From Allobrachymonas sp. (GTDB taxonomy: Bacteria; Pseudomonadota; Gammaproteobacteria; Burkholderiales; Burkholderiaceae_C), in the NCBI GenBank assembly GCA_030529505.1, contig JAUMWT010000025.1, forward strand, positions 1 through 32,535: 32,535 nt of DNA, written 5' to 3'. Made by a program: the position numbers and the translations under genes. How positions within the stretch are numbered: position 1 is the first letter of the stretch; each line of letters opens with the position of its first letter. Positions 16,813 to 25,692 of this stretch are shown here, in pieces. Under the pieces are notes generated by a model, which was not told the DNA's origin, ran no database searches, and saw nothing but the letters and a program-made list of their open reading frames with translations.

Positions 16813-19125
16813 ATGCCCGCTGTTTTTTCACGCCTTTTGCCCTTTGTTCGCCCGCGTACCGCGCCGGTGGGCGATGAGCTGCACGCCCCAAGCACACGCC
16901 CCCGCGCTGTAACCCGGCAAGCCACGCCAGGCATGTTCAGCCCTCGCGTGGCCGCGTGGGGGGCGCTGGGCTTGGCCCTGCTGAGCGGCCACCAGCCGCT
17001 GCACGCCCAGCCTTGGCCCGCGCCAGATGCCGCCCTCCACACCGCCCCGGCACGGGCAACTGGCGCCGCCGCAAGGCCTGCCGATGCAGCATCCGCCAGC
17101 ACAGAAACCCCCGTAGCCCATGCAACACCTGCCGCAGTTGCGGCCGCAGCACCTGAACAAACAACGGCTTCTGAAGCAGGCGCGCAAGAACCCGCGCAAA
17201 CACCTGCACAACAAGAACAACCCGAATCAAGCGACGCCAGCCGAGCCGCATCCGGCCCTTCGTTTGCCATTCGCATTCAGGCCCCCAGTGAGATTCGCAG
17301 CCTGCTCAACCGCTTTCTGGATTTGAAGCGCCACCAGCAAGTGCCCGATCTGGATAACGCCGAACTGCTGCGCCTGCTGGAATTGTCCGAAACGCAAATC
17401 CGCAGCCTGCTGGCCACGCAGGGCTATTTCACGCCGCAAATCGACCAGACCCTGCGCGCCGATGCCACCGCCAACGCCGGTGTGCCGCAGGTGGACATCA
17501 CCATCGACCCCGGCCCGCGCACGCACATTGCCGAGCTGGATTTGCAGGTGCAAGGCGCGGCCAGCCGCTACGCGCCAGCGCGCGCGCAACTGGCCCAGCT
17601 GCGCCAGGACTGGAGCCTGCCCACCGGCGCGCCCTTCACACAGGAAGCCTGGTCGCGCGCCAAGGTGCAGGCTTTGCAAACCCTGCAGGCCGAACGTTTT
17701 GCCACCGCCAAGCTGGCCAGCAGCCAGGCCAGCATCGACCCCGACAGCAGCAGCGCCCGCCTGCAGGTGCTGTACGAATCGGGCCCCGTCTTTCGCTACG
17801 GCCCGGTGCAGGTACAGGGCGCGCAACGGTATGACGCCGCCATCGCCCAGCGGCTGGCGCGCCTGCCCCAAGGCCAAACCTACCGCCAAAGCGATTTGTT
17901 GCGCGCGCAGCGGCGCCTGCTCAACAGCGGCTATTACGCAGGCGCTTCGGTCATGCTCGACACGGCCGAGAGCGTCGATCCGCAAGCCGCGCCCGTGCGC
18001 GTGAACGTGCAAGAGCTGCCCCTGCAAAAGCTGGTGCTGGGCGTGGGCTTCAATACCGACAGCGGCCCGGGCGTCTCGCTGGAACACACGCACAACCGCG
18101 TGCCTGCGCTGGGCTGGCGCGCGCTCACGCGGCTGAAGTGGAACCGCAAAGACCAGATCTTCAGCACCAGCCTGATCGCCCCGCCCGACGAGAAGCTGTG
18201 GCAATGGCTGCTCAACGCCAGCTACCAGCGCGAGCAATTCGGCCAAACCCGCCAAACCACGCAGCAAGTGCGCGCGGGCCGCACCAAGAACGACGGCACC
18301 ATCGAACGCACCGCCTATCTGCAATACGACCGCAGCAAGGCCGATTACGGGCAAGACGTGGTGCGCGATGCGCGCGCCTTCAGCGCCAACTATGTGTGGA
18401 CGCTGCGCCAGTTCAACAGCCACACCTTTCCCACGGGTGGCTTCGGCCTGAGCGTGGAAGGCGGCGGCGGTTTCACCTTCCAGCCCGAGCGACGGCCTTT
18501 TGTGCGGGTCGCCGCGCGCTACCTGGGCATTCTCTCGCTCGACAACGATCTGGGCAGCGGCCTGCGCCTGGCCAACCCCGCGGGTCAATCCGCCCGCGCG
18601 GCCGTGCGCGAGGCCGGTGATGAAAGCGCCGATCGCGACAGCAGTACAGCTGCATCGGACAGCACCGCCGCCGAAGCCGTGGCGCACACCCTTACGCCGC
18701 GCAAAAACGGCGAGCTGCTGCTGCGCCTGCAAACCGCCGCCCTGCGCACGCGCGACAATGCCGTGGTTCCGCCCAACCTCTTGTTTTTGGCGGGCGGCAA
18801 CGCCTCGGTGCGCGGCTATGGTTACCAGCAAATCGGCATCACCAACGCCAAGGGCGGCACCGAGCCGGGGCGCTATCTGCTGGTGGGCAGCCTGGAATAC
18901 CGCCGACCCGTTTGGCGCCAGGGCCGCGCCACCGATTGGGACAGCGTCGTTTTCGTGGACGCAGGCAACGTCGCCAACCACCCCGCCGGCCTGCGCCACC
19001 TCAAATACGGCGTGGGCGCTGGCGCCATCTGGCGCAGCCCCGTTGGCCCCGTGGAGCTGGCCGCCGCCTATGGCCTGCAAGACCGAAAGCTACGCCTGCA
19101 CATGAACCTGGGCTTTGCTTTCTGA
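16813..19125 (+). CDS. tamA: Translocation and assembly module outer-membrane protein TamA (BamA/Omp85 family)
   Basis: The outer-membrane half of the TAM complex, which with TamB helps insert outer-membrane proteins. It has 770 residues. A signal-peptide-like segment (SPRVAAWGALGLALLSG, ending at LHAQP) starts near residue 42, so the ATG at 16933 could be the true start; neither candidate has a strong ribosome-binding site. A long Ala/Thr/Gln-rich linker (about 75-150) follows. POTRA domains come next (AELLRLLELSETQIRSLLATQGYF, PGPRTHIAELDLQVQG, GPVFRYGPVQVQGAQRY). The C-terminal 16-strand-type barrel has FLAGGNASVRGYGYQQIG, the conserved VRGY loop, and the terminal strand LHMNLGFAF ending in Phe. 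An Ala/Ser/Asp-rich insert (about residues 600-635) interrupts the barrel and is probably in a surface loop. tamB follows 84 bases downstream. Confidence 0.92.
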   Translation: MPAVFSRLLPFVRPRTAPVGDELHAPSTRPRAVTRQATPGMFSPRVAAWGALGLALLSGHQPLHAQPWPAPDAALHTAPARATGAAARPADAASASTETPVAHATPAAVAAAAPEQTTASEAGAQEPAQTPAQQEQPESSDASRAASGPSFAIRIQAPSEIRSLLNRFLDLKRHQQVPDLDNAELLRLLELSETQIRSLLATQGYFTPQIDQTLRADATANAGVPQVDITIDPGPRTHIAELDLQVQGAASRYAPARAQLAQLRQDWSLPTGAPFTQEAWSRAKVQALQTLQAERFATAKLASSQASIDPDSSSARLQVLYESGPVFRYGPVQVQGAQRYDAAIAQRLARLPQGQTYRQSDLLRAQRRLLNSGYYAGASVMLDTAESVDPQAAPVRVNVQELPLQKLVLGVGFNTDSGPGVSLEHTHNRVPALGWRALTRLKWNRKDQIFSTSLIAPPDEKLWQWLLNASYQREQFGQTRQTTQQVRAGRTKNDGTIERTAYLQYDRSKADYGQDVVRDARAFSANYVWTLRQFNSHTFPTGGFGLSVEGGGGFTFQPERRPFVRVAARYLGILSLDNDLGSGLRLANPAGQSARAAVREAGDESADRDSSTAASDSTAAEAVAHTLTPRKNGELLLRLQTAALRTRDNAVVPPNLLFLAGGNASVRGYGYQQIGITNAKGGTEPGRYLLVGSLEYRRPVWRQGRATDWDSVVFVDAGNVANHPAGLRHLKYGVGAGAIWRSPVGPVELAAAYGLQDRKLRLHMNLGFAF

Positions 19126-19209
19126 GTTCACACCGTGTTGGTGATGATCCGCTTCTTCTTTTTTGGGCACTTGTCCGATTGAATCACCCGCCCGCTTGGA
19201 TCCCCCCTG

Positions 19210-22200
19210 ATGCCAAACGATCACGACTCCCGCACACCGGCACAGCCGCATCCGGCAGAGCCTCGAACATCCGCTGTAGCAGCTACGCCCCCCAGCCGCC
19301 CACGGCGCTGGCTGCGCCGCGGCCTGTGGCTCGTGCTGGGCCTGTTGATCGTGCTGGCGCTGGCCCTGGGCGGGCTGTGGGTCTGGTCGGCCAGCAATGA
19401 ATCGCTCAACACCCTGCTGCAAATCGCTCAACGCCATATGCCTGCAGGCAGCAGTTTGCAAGTCGAGAACGTAAGCGGCAGCCTGCGCCGTGGCGGGCAC
19501 ATCGGCAAGCTGGTGTACCGGCTGGAAGAGGCTGAGACTCAAGCCGCCCAGCCAGCAGCCAATGCGGCTTCTGCTGCATCTGCAAGGTCTGCAGGCTCCA
19601 GCAGCGCAGCAACAACGGCGGCCAACAGCGGCACCACAAACACAGGCGGCGATGGCAACCCGCGCGGGTCGCTCACCATCACGCTTGAAGACACCCACAT
19701 CCACTGGAACTGGGCCGCCCTGCGCCACCGCGCCACCCAGCTACGCCGCCTGCATGTGCGCCGCCTCACCGTGGCCGATACGCGCGCGCCCAAGCCCAGT
19801 GCCGAGCCGCCCAAGCCGCTGCAACAACTGACGCTGCCCGTGGGTATGGATGCGCCTTTCCTTATCGACGCCGTGCACATCCAGCGCCCCAGCGGCCCAG
19901 CGCAAATCATCGAGCAGGTGCAAGGCCGCTACCGCTATGACCGCAGCCGCGCCCACCACCAGTTGAACGTGGATAGCCTGCGCTACCAGCAAGGCGACTA
20001 CAGCCTGCAAGCCACACTGGGCGGGCCAGCCCCCATGCCGCTGGAATTGAGCGCCCGTGCCCGCTTGCAACTGCCAGCAAAAACAGAATCCGCCGAAGCA
20101 CCCACCCCAGCCAACACCCCAGCGCCCGCCCTGTCCGCATCCGCCCCAACAGCCATAACAGACACAAGCGCGCCAGCGGCACACATTTTTCATATCGACC
20201 TGAACGGCAGCGGCACCCTGGCCGGTGCCGACGCTCGCCTGCAAATCCAAGCGCAGGCGCGACCCATCGCACTGGCGACATCCGATGCATCTGCCGCAGC
20301 CCAAGCAGCTGCCAGTACAGCTTCTGCCGCTCAATCGTCTGATGCACCAGAGACAAGCCACGAGACGCAGCTGGATGTGCAAGCCACCTTCCAACCCTGG
20401 CAGCAACAAATCCTCGCGGATGCACAAGCACAGTGGCAAGGCATTGACCTGCAAGCCTTCTGGCCCCAGGCGCCGCGCACGGCCTTGCAGGGCCAACTGC
20501 ACTTGCAACCGCAATCACAGCCGCAAGCAGAGTCGCCAACAGCTGCCGAGGCCGAACCAACAAAGCCCGCAAGCGATACGGCAAATACGGCAAGAAGCAA
20601 GCCCGCCGCCGCATCCGACCCCATCGTGCGTGCCCTGGGCTTTTTGGGCCAGCAACGCTGGCAAGCCACGCTGCAAGCCAGCAATGCCGCGGCAGGCCCC
20701 ATCGACCAGCAGCGCCTGCCCCTGCACACCTTGAGCAGCACCCTGCACTACCACCAGGGCCACTTGCAATTGCAAGCGCTGGATTGGCAGCCCGCCGCGC
20801 CCAAGCAGGCTGGCGGCCGCATCAGCGGGCAGGCGCACTACCAGGCGGCGCAAGGTTGGCAAGCCCAGTGGCAGGTGCAGCAACTGAAGCTGGCGGCCAT
20901 TCACAGTGCAGTCAAAGCCGAACCCTTGCAGGGCACGATTCAGGTGAAGTCTGAGCTGGAGCTGCCAAGCCATTCGAGCAAGGCCACCGCCCCAACATCC
21001 ACCCGCAACGCTGCCAATGCGCCGCAAGCCAACAATGCGCCCCATCTGCTCCAAGCCCCCATTGCCTTTGAAGTGGCCCTGCAATCCGTGCCGGGGCGCG
21101 ATGCCAACTTGCTGCGTTTTGACGAAATCCAGCTGCAAGGCCGCTGGCGCGAGCAAATGGCGCAGTTCTCGCGCGTCCTCGTGCGCAGCCGGGGCGGCAG
21201 CCTGCAAGGCCAGGCCAGCTACCACACGGGCTCGCAAGCCGCGCAGGCAGACTTGGCGCTGCAAGTGCCCGGCAGCAGCGGCACACTCAAAGGCCAGCTC
21301 GCCCCCACCAGCGGCCAAGGCCAGTTGCAGCTGAAGCTGCTCAATCTGCGCCAAACCAGCCAATGGCTGCGCCCCTGGCCGGGCATGGCCTTTTTGCGCC
21401 AGCGTACGCTGGATGGGTCGGCCCAGCTGCAAGCCAGCTGGCACGGCGGCTGGCAGCACAACGGCCAGCACATGCAGATCAAGGCGCAGGCGCAAGCGCC
21501 GGCCATCACGCTCACGCAAGCGGGCAGCCCCCCCATGCAGATACGCGATGCCAAGCTGAGCTTGCAAGGGCGGCTGGCGCAGGCACAGTTGCAAGCATCC
21601 GGCCAAGTGCAGCAAGGCAGCCGCACGCTGCAACTGGCCGTGCAAGGCCAAGGCGGCCAAACCCAAACCGGCTGGCAGGCGCAGTTGCAGGCGCTACAAG
21701 CGCAGCTGCGCGACACGATTCAAAAACAGCAATGGCAGGCCGATCTGGCCTCGCCCGTGCCCATCACCGTGGCGCAAAGCAAAGATCGCTTGCAAGTGCA
21801 AACCGGTGCTTTTCAGATTCGCCTGCGCGGCAGCGCCGCCAGCGCGCAAGAGGCCCACATTCAAGGCGAACCGCTGCGCTTTGTGCAGCAAGGCAAGAGC
21901 TACCAGATCAGCAGCCGGGGCCAGCTGCGCGGCCTGCCGCTGGCATGGATCGAAACACTTTCGGGCTCGGCCGCGCTGGACCAGGCGCTGGCGGGCGACA
22001 TGCTGTTTGACGGCGCCTGGAACGTGGAACTGGGCCAGCGCCTGCAACTGCAAGCCCACCTGGCACGCAGCAGCGGCGACATCGTGATTCTGGCGGGCGG
22101 CCCGGCAGGCCGCAGCGCCAGCCGCGTGGCCGCTGGCACGCGCACCGCCCGCATCGACGTGCAAAGCAATGGCAGCCAGCTCGAAGCCCGGATGGACTGG

Positions 22201-23949
22201 GACAGCGCCCAGGCCGGCACCGCCAAGGCCCAATTGCGCACGCAATTGCAAAGTACGGCCTCGGGCTGGACGCTGCCCGGCAGCGCGCCCATCAGCGGCC
22301 AACTGCAAGCCAGGCTGCCGCGCGTGGGCATCTGGAACATGTTTGCGCCGCCCGGCTGGCGCTTGCGCGGCACGCTGGATGCGAACATCACCTTCAGCGG
22401 CAGCCTGCACACGCCGCTGCTGCACGGCACGCTGAATATGGATGACCTGGGCGTGCGCTCCATCGTCGATGGCATCGCCTTTACCAACGGGCGGCTGCGC
22501 GCGCGGCTCAACGGCCAGCGCATGGACATTGACGAATTCAGCCTGCAAGGCTCGCCCTCGCGCACCGGCTTGCTCGGCACCCAGCGCATCGGCGGCGGAT
22601 CGCTCAAGGTGTCGGGGCACACGCAATGGGGCGGCGGCGCATCGTTGCTCGAATCGGTGCGCATGCAGCTCAAGGGGCAACTCGATCAATTGCAGCTCTT
22701 TACCCTGCCCGATCGGCTGATCGTGCTCTCGGGCAACGTCAACGCGGGCTTCAATGGCCTGCAATTGACGCTGCGCGGCGGCCTGCGCGTGAACCGCGCG
22801 CTGATCGAATTGCCCGAAAGCAGCGCGCCCAAACTGGGCGACGACGTGGTGATACGGCCCAGCGCCAAGCACCCCAAAGCCGTGCTGGCCCAGCCCGCGC
22901 AAGCCAAAGCCGCTGCCCCATCGCCTGCGCCGCAAGCGGCCCCCTCCATCGCCACGCCGCGCTCTGCTGCAGCAAGCAACACCGCACCCACGTTGGGGGA
23001 CGATGTGGTGCTGGCCCCCGCATCATCCCAAACGCCTGCGGCCCAAGCGGCAAGGACTGCTTCTGCACCCCAGCGCAGCGCGACGACAGCGCGCCAAACA
23101 AGCAAGCGCAAACAGACTGAAGCGCCCCGCCAAGCTGCGGCCACACCGGCTGCATCCCAACAAGCCGCCATCACGCGTGCACAAGATGGCAACGCCAGCC
23201 AGCGCCGCACAGGCAGCGCCCAGGCACGCCCCAAGCCAAGCATCGGCGCCGACATTCAGATCGGCATCGACCTGGGCAGGCACTTCCGCGTGCGCGGCAA
23301 AGGGCTGGACACGCACCTCAACGGCCAGCTCACGGTCAAAGGCGGCCCCACCCTGGGTGATTTGCCGCGCATCACCGGCACCGTCAACACCGATCGCGGC
23401 ACCTTCCGCGCCTACGGGCAAGACCTGCAAATCGAACGCGGCCGCATCGTCTTCAATGGCGCAGCAGCCAACCCCGCGCTTGACATCGTGGCCCTGCGCA
23501 GCAACCTCGACATCCGCGTGGGTGTGCGCATCTACGGCAACGCGCAGCGCCCCATCGTGCAGCTCTTCTCCGAGCCGCCCATGCCCGACTCGGAACGCCT
23601 GTCGTGGCTGGTGCTGGGGCGCTCGTCCTACAGCGCGGCCGATGCCGCCCTGCTGCAACAAGCCGCCATGGCCCTGCTCAGCGGCGACGGCCGCGGCATC
23701 ACCGGCCAACTGGCCGATGCGCTGGGGCTGGACGACGTGAACTTCAAAGGCGGAGACAGCATCGGCACCAGCAGCGTCACGCTGGGCAAACGCTTCAGCA
23801 AGAACTTCTACGTCGCCTACGAAAAAGGGCTGGACGCCACCGCGGGCACCCTCTACTTCTTCCTCGACCTGAGCCGCAAACTGAAGCTGCGCGCCCAAAC
23901 CGGCCAGCAAAGCGCGCTGGATTTGATCTACACCGTGAGCTATGACTGA
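19210..23949 (+). CDS. tamB: Translocation and assembly module inner-membrane-anchored protein TamB (DUF490)
   Basis: A very long (1579 residues) periplasm-spanning protein with a single N-terminal anchor, RGLWLVLGLLIVLALALGGLWVW (about 36-58). Beta-rich AsmA/TamB-type repeats rich in Gln/Ala/Leu follow. The conserved C-terminal TamB domain includes IGADIQIGIDLGRHFRVRGKGLD, ITGTVNTDRGTFRAYGQDL, ERGRIVFNG, SNLDIRVGVRIYGNAQRPIVQLFSEPPMPDSERLSWLVLGR and the final LDLIYTVSYD that contacts TamA. Typical TamB is about 1260-1450 residues. Extra length comes from Ala/Thr/Pro-rich segments near 110-145, 290-330, 365-400, 435-475 and a large one at about 1215-1350. That last segment contains a duplicated LGDDVV(I/L)xP motif. 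It lies directly downstream of tamA, presumably cotranscribed. Confidence 0.92.
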   Translation: MPNDHDSRTPAQPHPAEPRTSAVAATPPSRPRRWLRRGLWLVLGLLIVLALALGGLWVWSASNESLNTLLQIAQRHMPAGSSLQVENVSGSLRRGGHIGKLVYRLEEAETQAAQPAANAASAASARSAGSSSAATTAANSGTTNTGGDGNPRGSLTITLEDTHIHWNWAALRHRATQLRRLHVRRLTVADTRAPKPSAEPPKPLQQLTLPVGMDAPFLIDAVHIQRPSGPAQIIEQVQGRYRYDRSRAHHQLNVDSLRYQQGDYSLQATLGGPAPMPLELSARARLQLPAKTESAEAPTPANTPAPALSASAPTAITDTSAPAAHIFHIDLNGSGTLAGADARLQIQAQARPIALATSDASAAAQAAASTASAAQSSDAPETSHETQLDVQATFQPWQQQILADAQAQWQGIDLQAFWPQAPRTALQGQLHLQPQSQPQAESPTAAEAEPTKPASDTANTARSKPAAASDPIVRALGFLGQQRWQATLQASNAAAGPIDQQRLPLHTLSSTLHYHQGHLQLQALDWQPAAPKQAGGRISGQAHYQAAQGWQAQWQVQQLKLAAIHSAVKAEPLQGTIQVKSELELPSHSSKATAPTSTRNAANAPQANNAPHLLQAPIAFEVALQSVPGRDANLLRFDEIQLQGRWREQMAQFSRVLVRSRGGSLQGQASYHTGSQAAQADLALQVPGSSGTLKGQLAPTSGQGQLQLKLLNLRQTSQWLRPWPGMAFLRQRTLDGSAQLQASWHGGWQHNGQHMQIKAQAQAPAITLTQAGSPPMQIRDAKLSLQGRLAQAQLQASGQVQQGSRTLQLAVQGQGGQTQTGWQAQLQALQAQLRDTIQKQQWQADLASPVPITVAQSKDRLQVQTGAFQIRLRGSAASAQEAHIQGEPLRFVQQGKSYQISSRGQLRGLPLAWIETLSGSAALDQALAGDMLFDGAWNVELGQRLQLQAHLARSSGDIVILAGGPAGRSASRVAAGTRTARIDVQSNGSQLEARMDWDSAQAGTAKAQLRTQLQSTASGWTLPGSAPISGQLQARLPRVGIWNMFAPPGWRLRGTLDANITFSGSLHTPLLHGTLNMDDLGVRSIVDGIAFTNGRLRARLNGQRMDIDEFSLQGSPSRTGLLGTQRIGGGSLKVSGHTQWGGGASLLESVRMQLKGQLDQLQLFTLPDRLIVLSGNVNAGFNGLQLTLRGGLRVNRALIELPESSAPKLGDDVVIRPSAKHPKAVLAQPAQAKAAAPSPAPQAAPSIATPRSAAASNTAPTLGDDVVLAPASSQTPAAQAARTASAPQRSATTARQTSKRKQTEAPRQAAATPAASQQAAITRAQDGNASQRRTGSAQARPKPSIGADIQIGIDLGRHFRVRGKGLDTHLNGQLTVKGGPTLGDLPRITGTVNTDRGTFRAYGQDLQIERGRIVFNGAAANPALDIVALRSNLDIRVGVRIYGNAQRPIVQLFSEPPMPDSERLSWLVLGRSSYSAADAALLQQAAMALLSGDGRGITGQLADALGLDDVNFKGGDSIGTSSVTLGKRFSKNFYVAYEKGLDATAGTLYFFLDLSRKLKLRAQTGQQSALDLIYTVSYD

Positions 23950-24156
23950 AAGTGCTGGCAGCGTGGAGTGCAAGGCCGCCCTTCCTGGAGGCGACATGCC
24001 GCTTCAAGCCAACCATCGGCCAGTGACCAAGCGCCGCCGCCAGGCGACATGCAAGCCAAGCAGACACAGTAGGCGCACGACCTGCGAGACGCTGCGGCAT
24101 AATGCGCGCTGATTGGCGTGCGGCCCCTTCTGGTACCTGTTAGCGCCACACTTTCC

Positions 24157-24231
24157 GCCGCCGTAGTTCAATGGATAGAACGAGCGCCTCCTAAGCGCTA
24201 GATACAGGTTCGATTCCTGTCGGTGGTGCCA
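24157..24231 (+). tRNA. tRNA-Arg (anticodon CCT)
   Basis: A complete cloverleaf: acceptor GCCGCCG with CGGTGGT, D arm GTTC/GAAC, anticodon stem AGCGC/GCGCT around loop CTCCTAA (anticodon CCT, decoding AGG), T arm ACAGG-TTCGATT-CCTGT, and discriminator G plus an encoded CCA (24229-24231). CATAAT at 24098-24103 may be its -10. The integrase gene begins 129 bases downstream on the same strand, so the 3' half of this tRNA is the probable attachment site. Confidence 0.96.
24187..24231 (+). other. Probable attachment site (attL) in the tRNA 3' half
   Basis: Inferred from the integrase lying next to the tRNA gene. Tyrosine integrases of this arrangement usually recombine in the anticodon-to-3'-end part of the tRNA and leave it intact, as here. 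The matching direct repeat would lie beyond the right edge. Confidence 0.5.
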
Positions 24232-24359
24232 GCGTTGACACTGCCGTCGTTGCAAAGCGCGTCAATCCCAAGCAAAAACAAGGTGCTACGGCAATGCGGC
24301 AATCTTCCGCGTGGCATACTGAAGCAAAAAACGCCCCACTTTTGCCCCAGTTTTGCCCC

Positions 24360-25367
24360 ATGCCGACAGCCAAAAAGTTCCGCGCACAAGTCAAAGTGCG
24401 CCACCCCATCACCAAACAAGATTTGCGTGACAGCGCGACCTTCGCCACCAAGCGCGAGGCTGATGCGTGGAAAGTGCGCCGCAGGCAAGAGCTGCTGGAT
24501 GGCGCAAAGCGAAGCAGCAAGGGGCGGGCAACACTGATGCAGGCTTTTGAGCGTTATCTGGCCGAAGTGTCCCCGTCCCTCAAGGGGCACGCATGGTACG
24601 TGAAGCGCATCCACGCCTTCGTGCGCGACGACCGCCTACCCGTCACCCTGCCGCTGACAGACCTTTCCACGGCTCACCTGAACAACTGGAAGCAAGCCAG
24701 GCTGCAAGAGGTCACAGCGGGAACCGTACTGCGCGACTTGGGGCTACTCGGCAGTGTGCTGGGGTATTGCCGCAAAGACTGGGGTTGGATGGATCACGAC
24801 CCGATGGGAATGCTGCGCAAGCCGCCCACGCCAAAACACCGCGACCGCGTCATCACCTGGCGAGAAACCCGCGTCATGCTGCGCCAGCTTGACTATGCGC
24901 ATGGCAAGCGCCCAGCCAGCTTCAAGCAAATGGCAGCCTATGCCTTCCTGATCGCCCTGCGTACGGGCATGCGAGCGGGGGAGATTCTTGGGGCCGAGTG
25001 GGCCAACTATCACGGCACATGGCTGCGCCTGCCAGACACCAAGAACAGCGCGGCCCGCGACGTGCCCTTGTCGCGCAAGGCCATCAACCTGATCGAGCGC
25101 TTGCGCGGGCTGGACGAAGACCGCCTACTGCCCATTGCCAGCGGCACGATGGATGCGCTGTTTCGCCGGGCCCGAGACACAGCGGGACTGGAGGGCTTCC
25201 GCTTCCACGACACGCGCCACACAGCGGCAACACGCATCGGCGCAACCGTGGGCCAGCCCGGCAAGCTGTCTTTCCCAGAGTTTTGCAAAGTGTTCGGCTG
25301 GCGCGATCCGAAGTACGCTCTGGTCTATGTGAACCCGAGCGCCGCCAGCCTTGCGTCAAAGTTATAG
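24360..25367 (+). CDS. int: Phage site-specific tyrosine recombinase (integrase)
   Basis: A 335-residue integrase. The N-terminal part includes an arm-type-binding-like segment (AKKFRAQVKVRHPITKQDLRDSATFATKREADAW) and a SAM-like core-binding domain (LMQAFERYLAEVSPSLKG). The catalytic domain shows Arg in RTGMRAGEILG, a beta-hairpin Lys in LPDTKNSAARDVPLS, HxxR in HDTRHTAAT, Trp in FGWRDP and the nucleophile Tyr in YALVYVNP. All catalytic positions are present, so the enzyme is likely active. The ATG at 24360 is chosen because the conserved region begins there. It is directly preceded by two TTTTGCCCC copies. The ATG at 24294 would add 22 residues without similarity. It reads away from the tRNA, and a small gene follows after 10 bases. 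Confidence 0.92.
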   Translation: MPTAKKFRAQVKVRHPITKQDLRDSATFATKREADAWKVRRRQELLDGAKRSSKGRATLMQAFERYLAEVSPSLKGHAWYVKRIHAFVRDDRLPVTLPLTDLSTAHLNNWKQARLQEVTAGTVLRDLGLLGSVLGYCRKDWGWMDHDPMGMLRKPPTPKHRDRVITWRETRVMLRQLDYAHGKRPASFKQMAAYAFLIALRTGMRAGEILGAEWANYHGTWLRLPDTKNSAARDVPLSRKAINLIERLRGLDEDRLLPIASGTMDALFRRARDTAGLEGFRFHDTRHTAATRIGATVGQPGKLSFPEFCKVFGWRDPKYALVYVNPSAASLASKL

Positions 25368-25377
25368 AGGAACCCCT

Positions 25378-25599
25378 ATGCCCACCCCCACCACCAATCA
25401 AGTGCTTACCAGCCGCAAGAAGCTCGCCGACGCAGGCGGCCTTCGTGTCGAGGCGCTACTGCAACCGGATGCGGCAGATGCCCTGCACACGCTGCTTGAG
25501 CAAGGCTACGGGGCAAGCAAAGCTCAAGTAATTGGGCGCGCGCTGCTTGATGCGCTGAATAACCATGAAAATAAGTCAACTTTATTCAAGGGGAGTTGA
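25378..25599 (+). CDS. Small prophage protein, possibly ribbon-helix-helix DNA-binding
   Basis: A 73-residue protein with GAGGAA just before the start at 25378, ten bases after the integrase stop, so the two are probably cotranscribed. The stretch GLRVEALLQPDAADALHTLLEQGYGASKAQVIGRALLDAL has the strand-helix-turn-helix spacing of CopG/Arc-type RHH proteins. This is a pattern judgement only. A gene in this position could be an excisionase or a regulator. Its stop codon lies within the -35 of the next promoter, which contains a perfect palindrome, and the protein could bind there. It is not otherwise recognisable. Confidence 0.7.
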   Translation: MPTPTTNQVLTSRKKLADAGGLRVEALLQPDAADALHTLLEQGYGASKAQVIGRALLDALNNHENKSTLFKGS

Positions 25600-25602
25600 C
25601 TT
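25573..25602. repeat. Inverted repeat overlapping the stop codon and the next -35
   Basis: AAGTCAAC (25573-25580) and GTTGACTT (25595-25602): 8-bp perfect arms with a 14-base spacer. The right arm contains the -35 TTGACT. It could be a second operator or a weak hairpin at the end of the int transcript. Confidence 0.6.
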
Positions 25603-25623
25603 AACCGGTTAAGTGTGTACAAT
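25596..25623 (+). promoter_or_regulatory. Strong sigma70-type promoter with palindromic operator
   Basis: -35 TTGACT (25596-25601), 16-base spacer, -10 TACAAT (25618-25623). The spacer holds the perfect 16-bp palindrome ACTTAACCGGTTAAGT (25599-25614), which reaches into the -35, so a bound dimer would exclude RNA polymerase. The transcript leader contains a small CCGGG/CCCGG hairpin (25660-25674) before the AAGGAG of the next gene. Confidence 0.8.
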
Positions 25624-25692
25624 ACGAAGCATGGATAGCAGATCAGCGATCCACCGACACCGGGCGGCTCCCGGCTCTCTAAGGAGATCATC

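Noticed and set aside
17227-19080. Long minus-strand frame (617 codons) opposite tamA
   Set aside because: Shadow of the tamA coding frame; no ribosome-binding site and no recognisable domain.
20515-22935. Long minus-strand frames opposite tamB (383 and 413 codons)
   Set aside because: Same reason: complement of a Gln/Ala-rich GC-biased gene, with His/Leu/Gln-rich nonsense translation.
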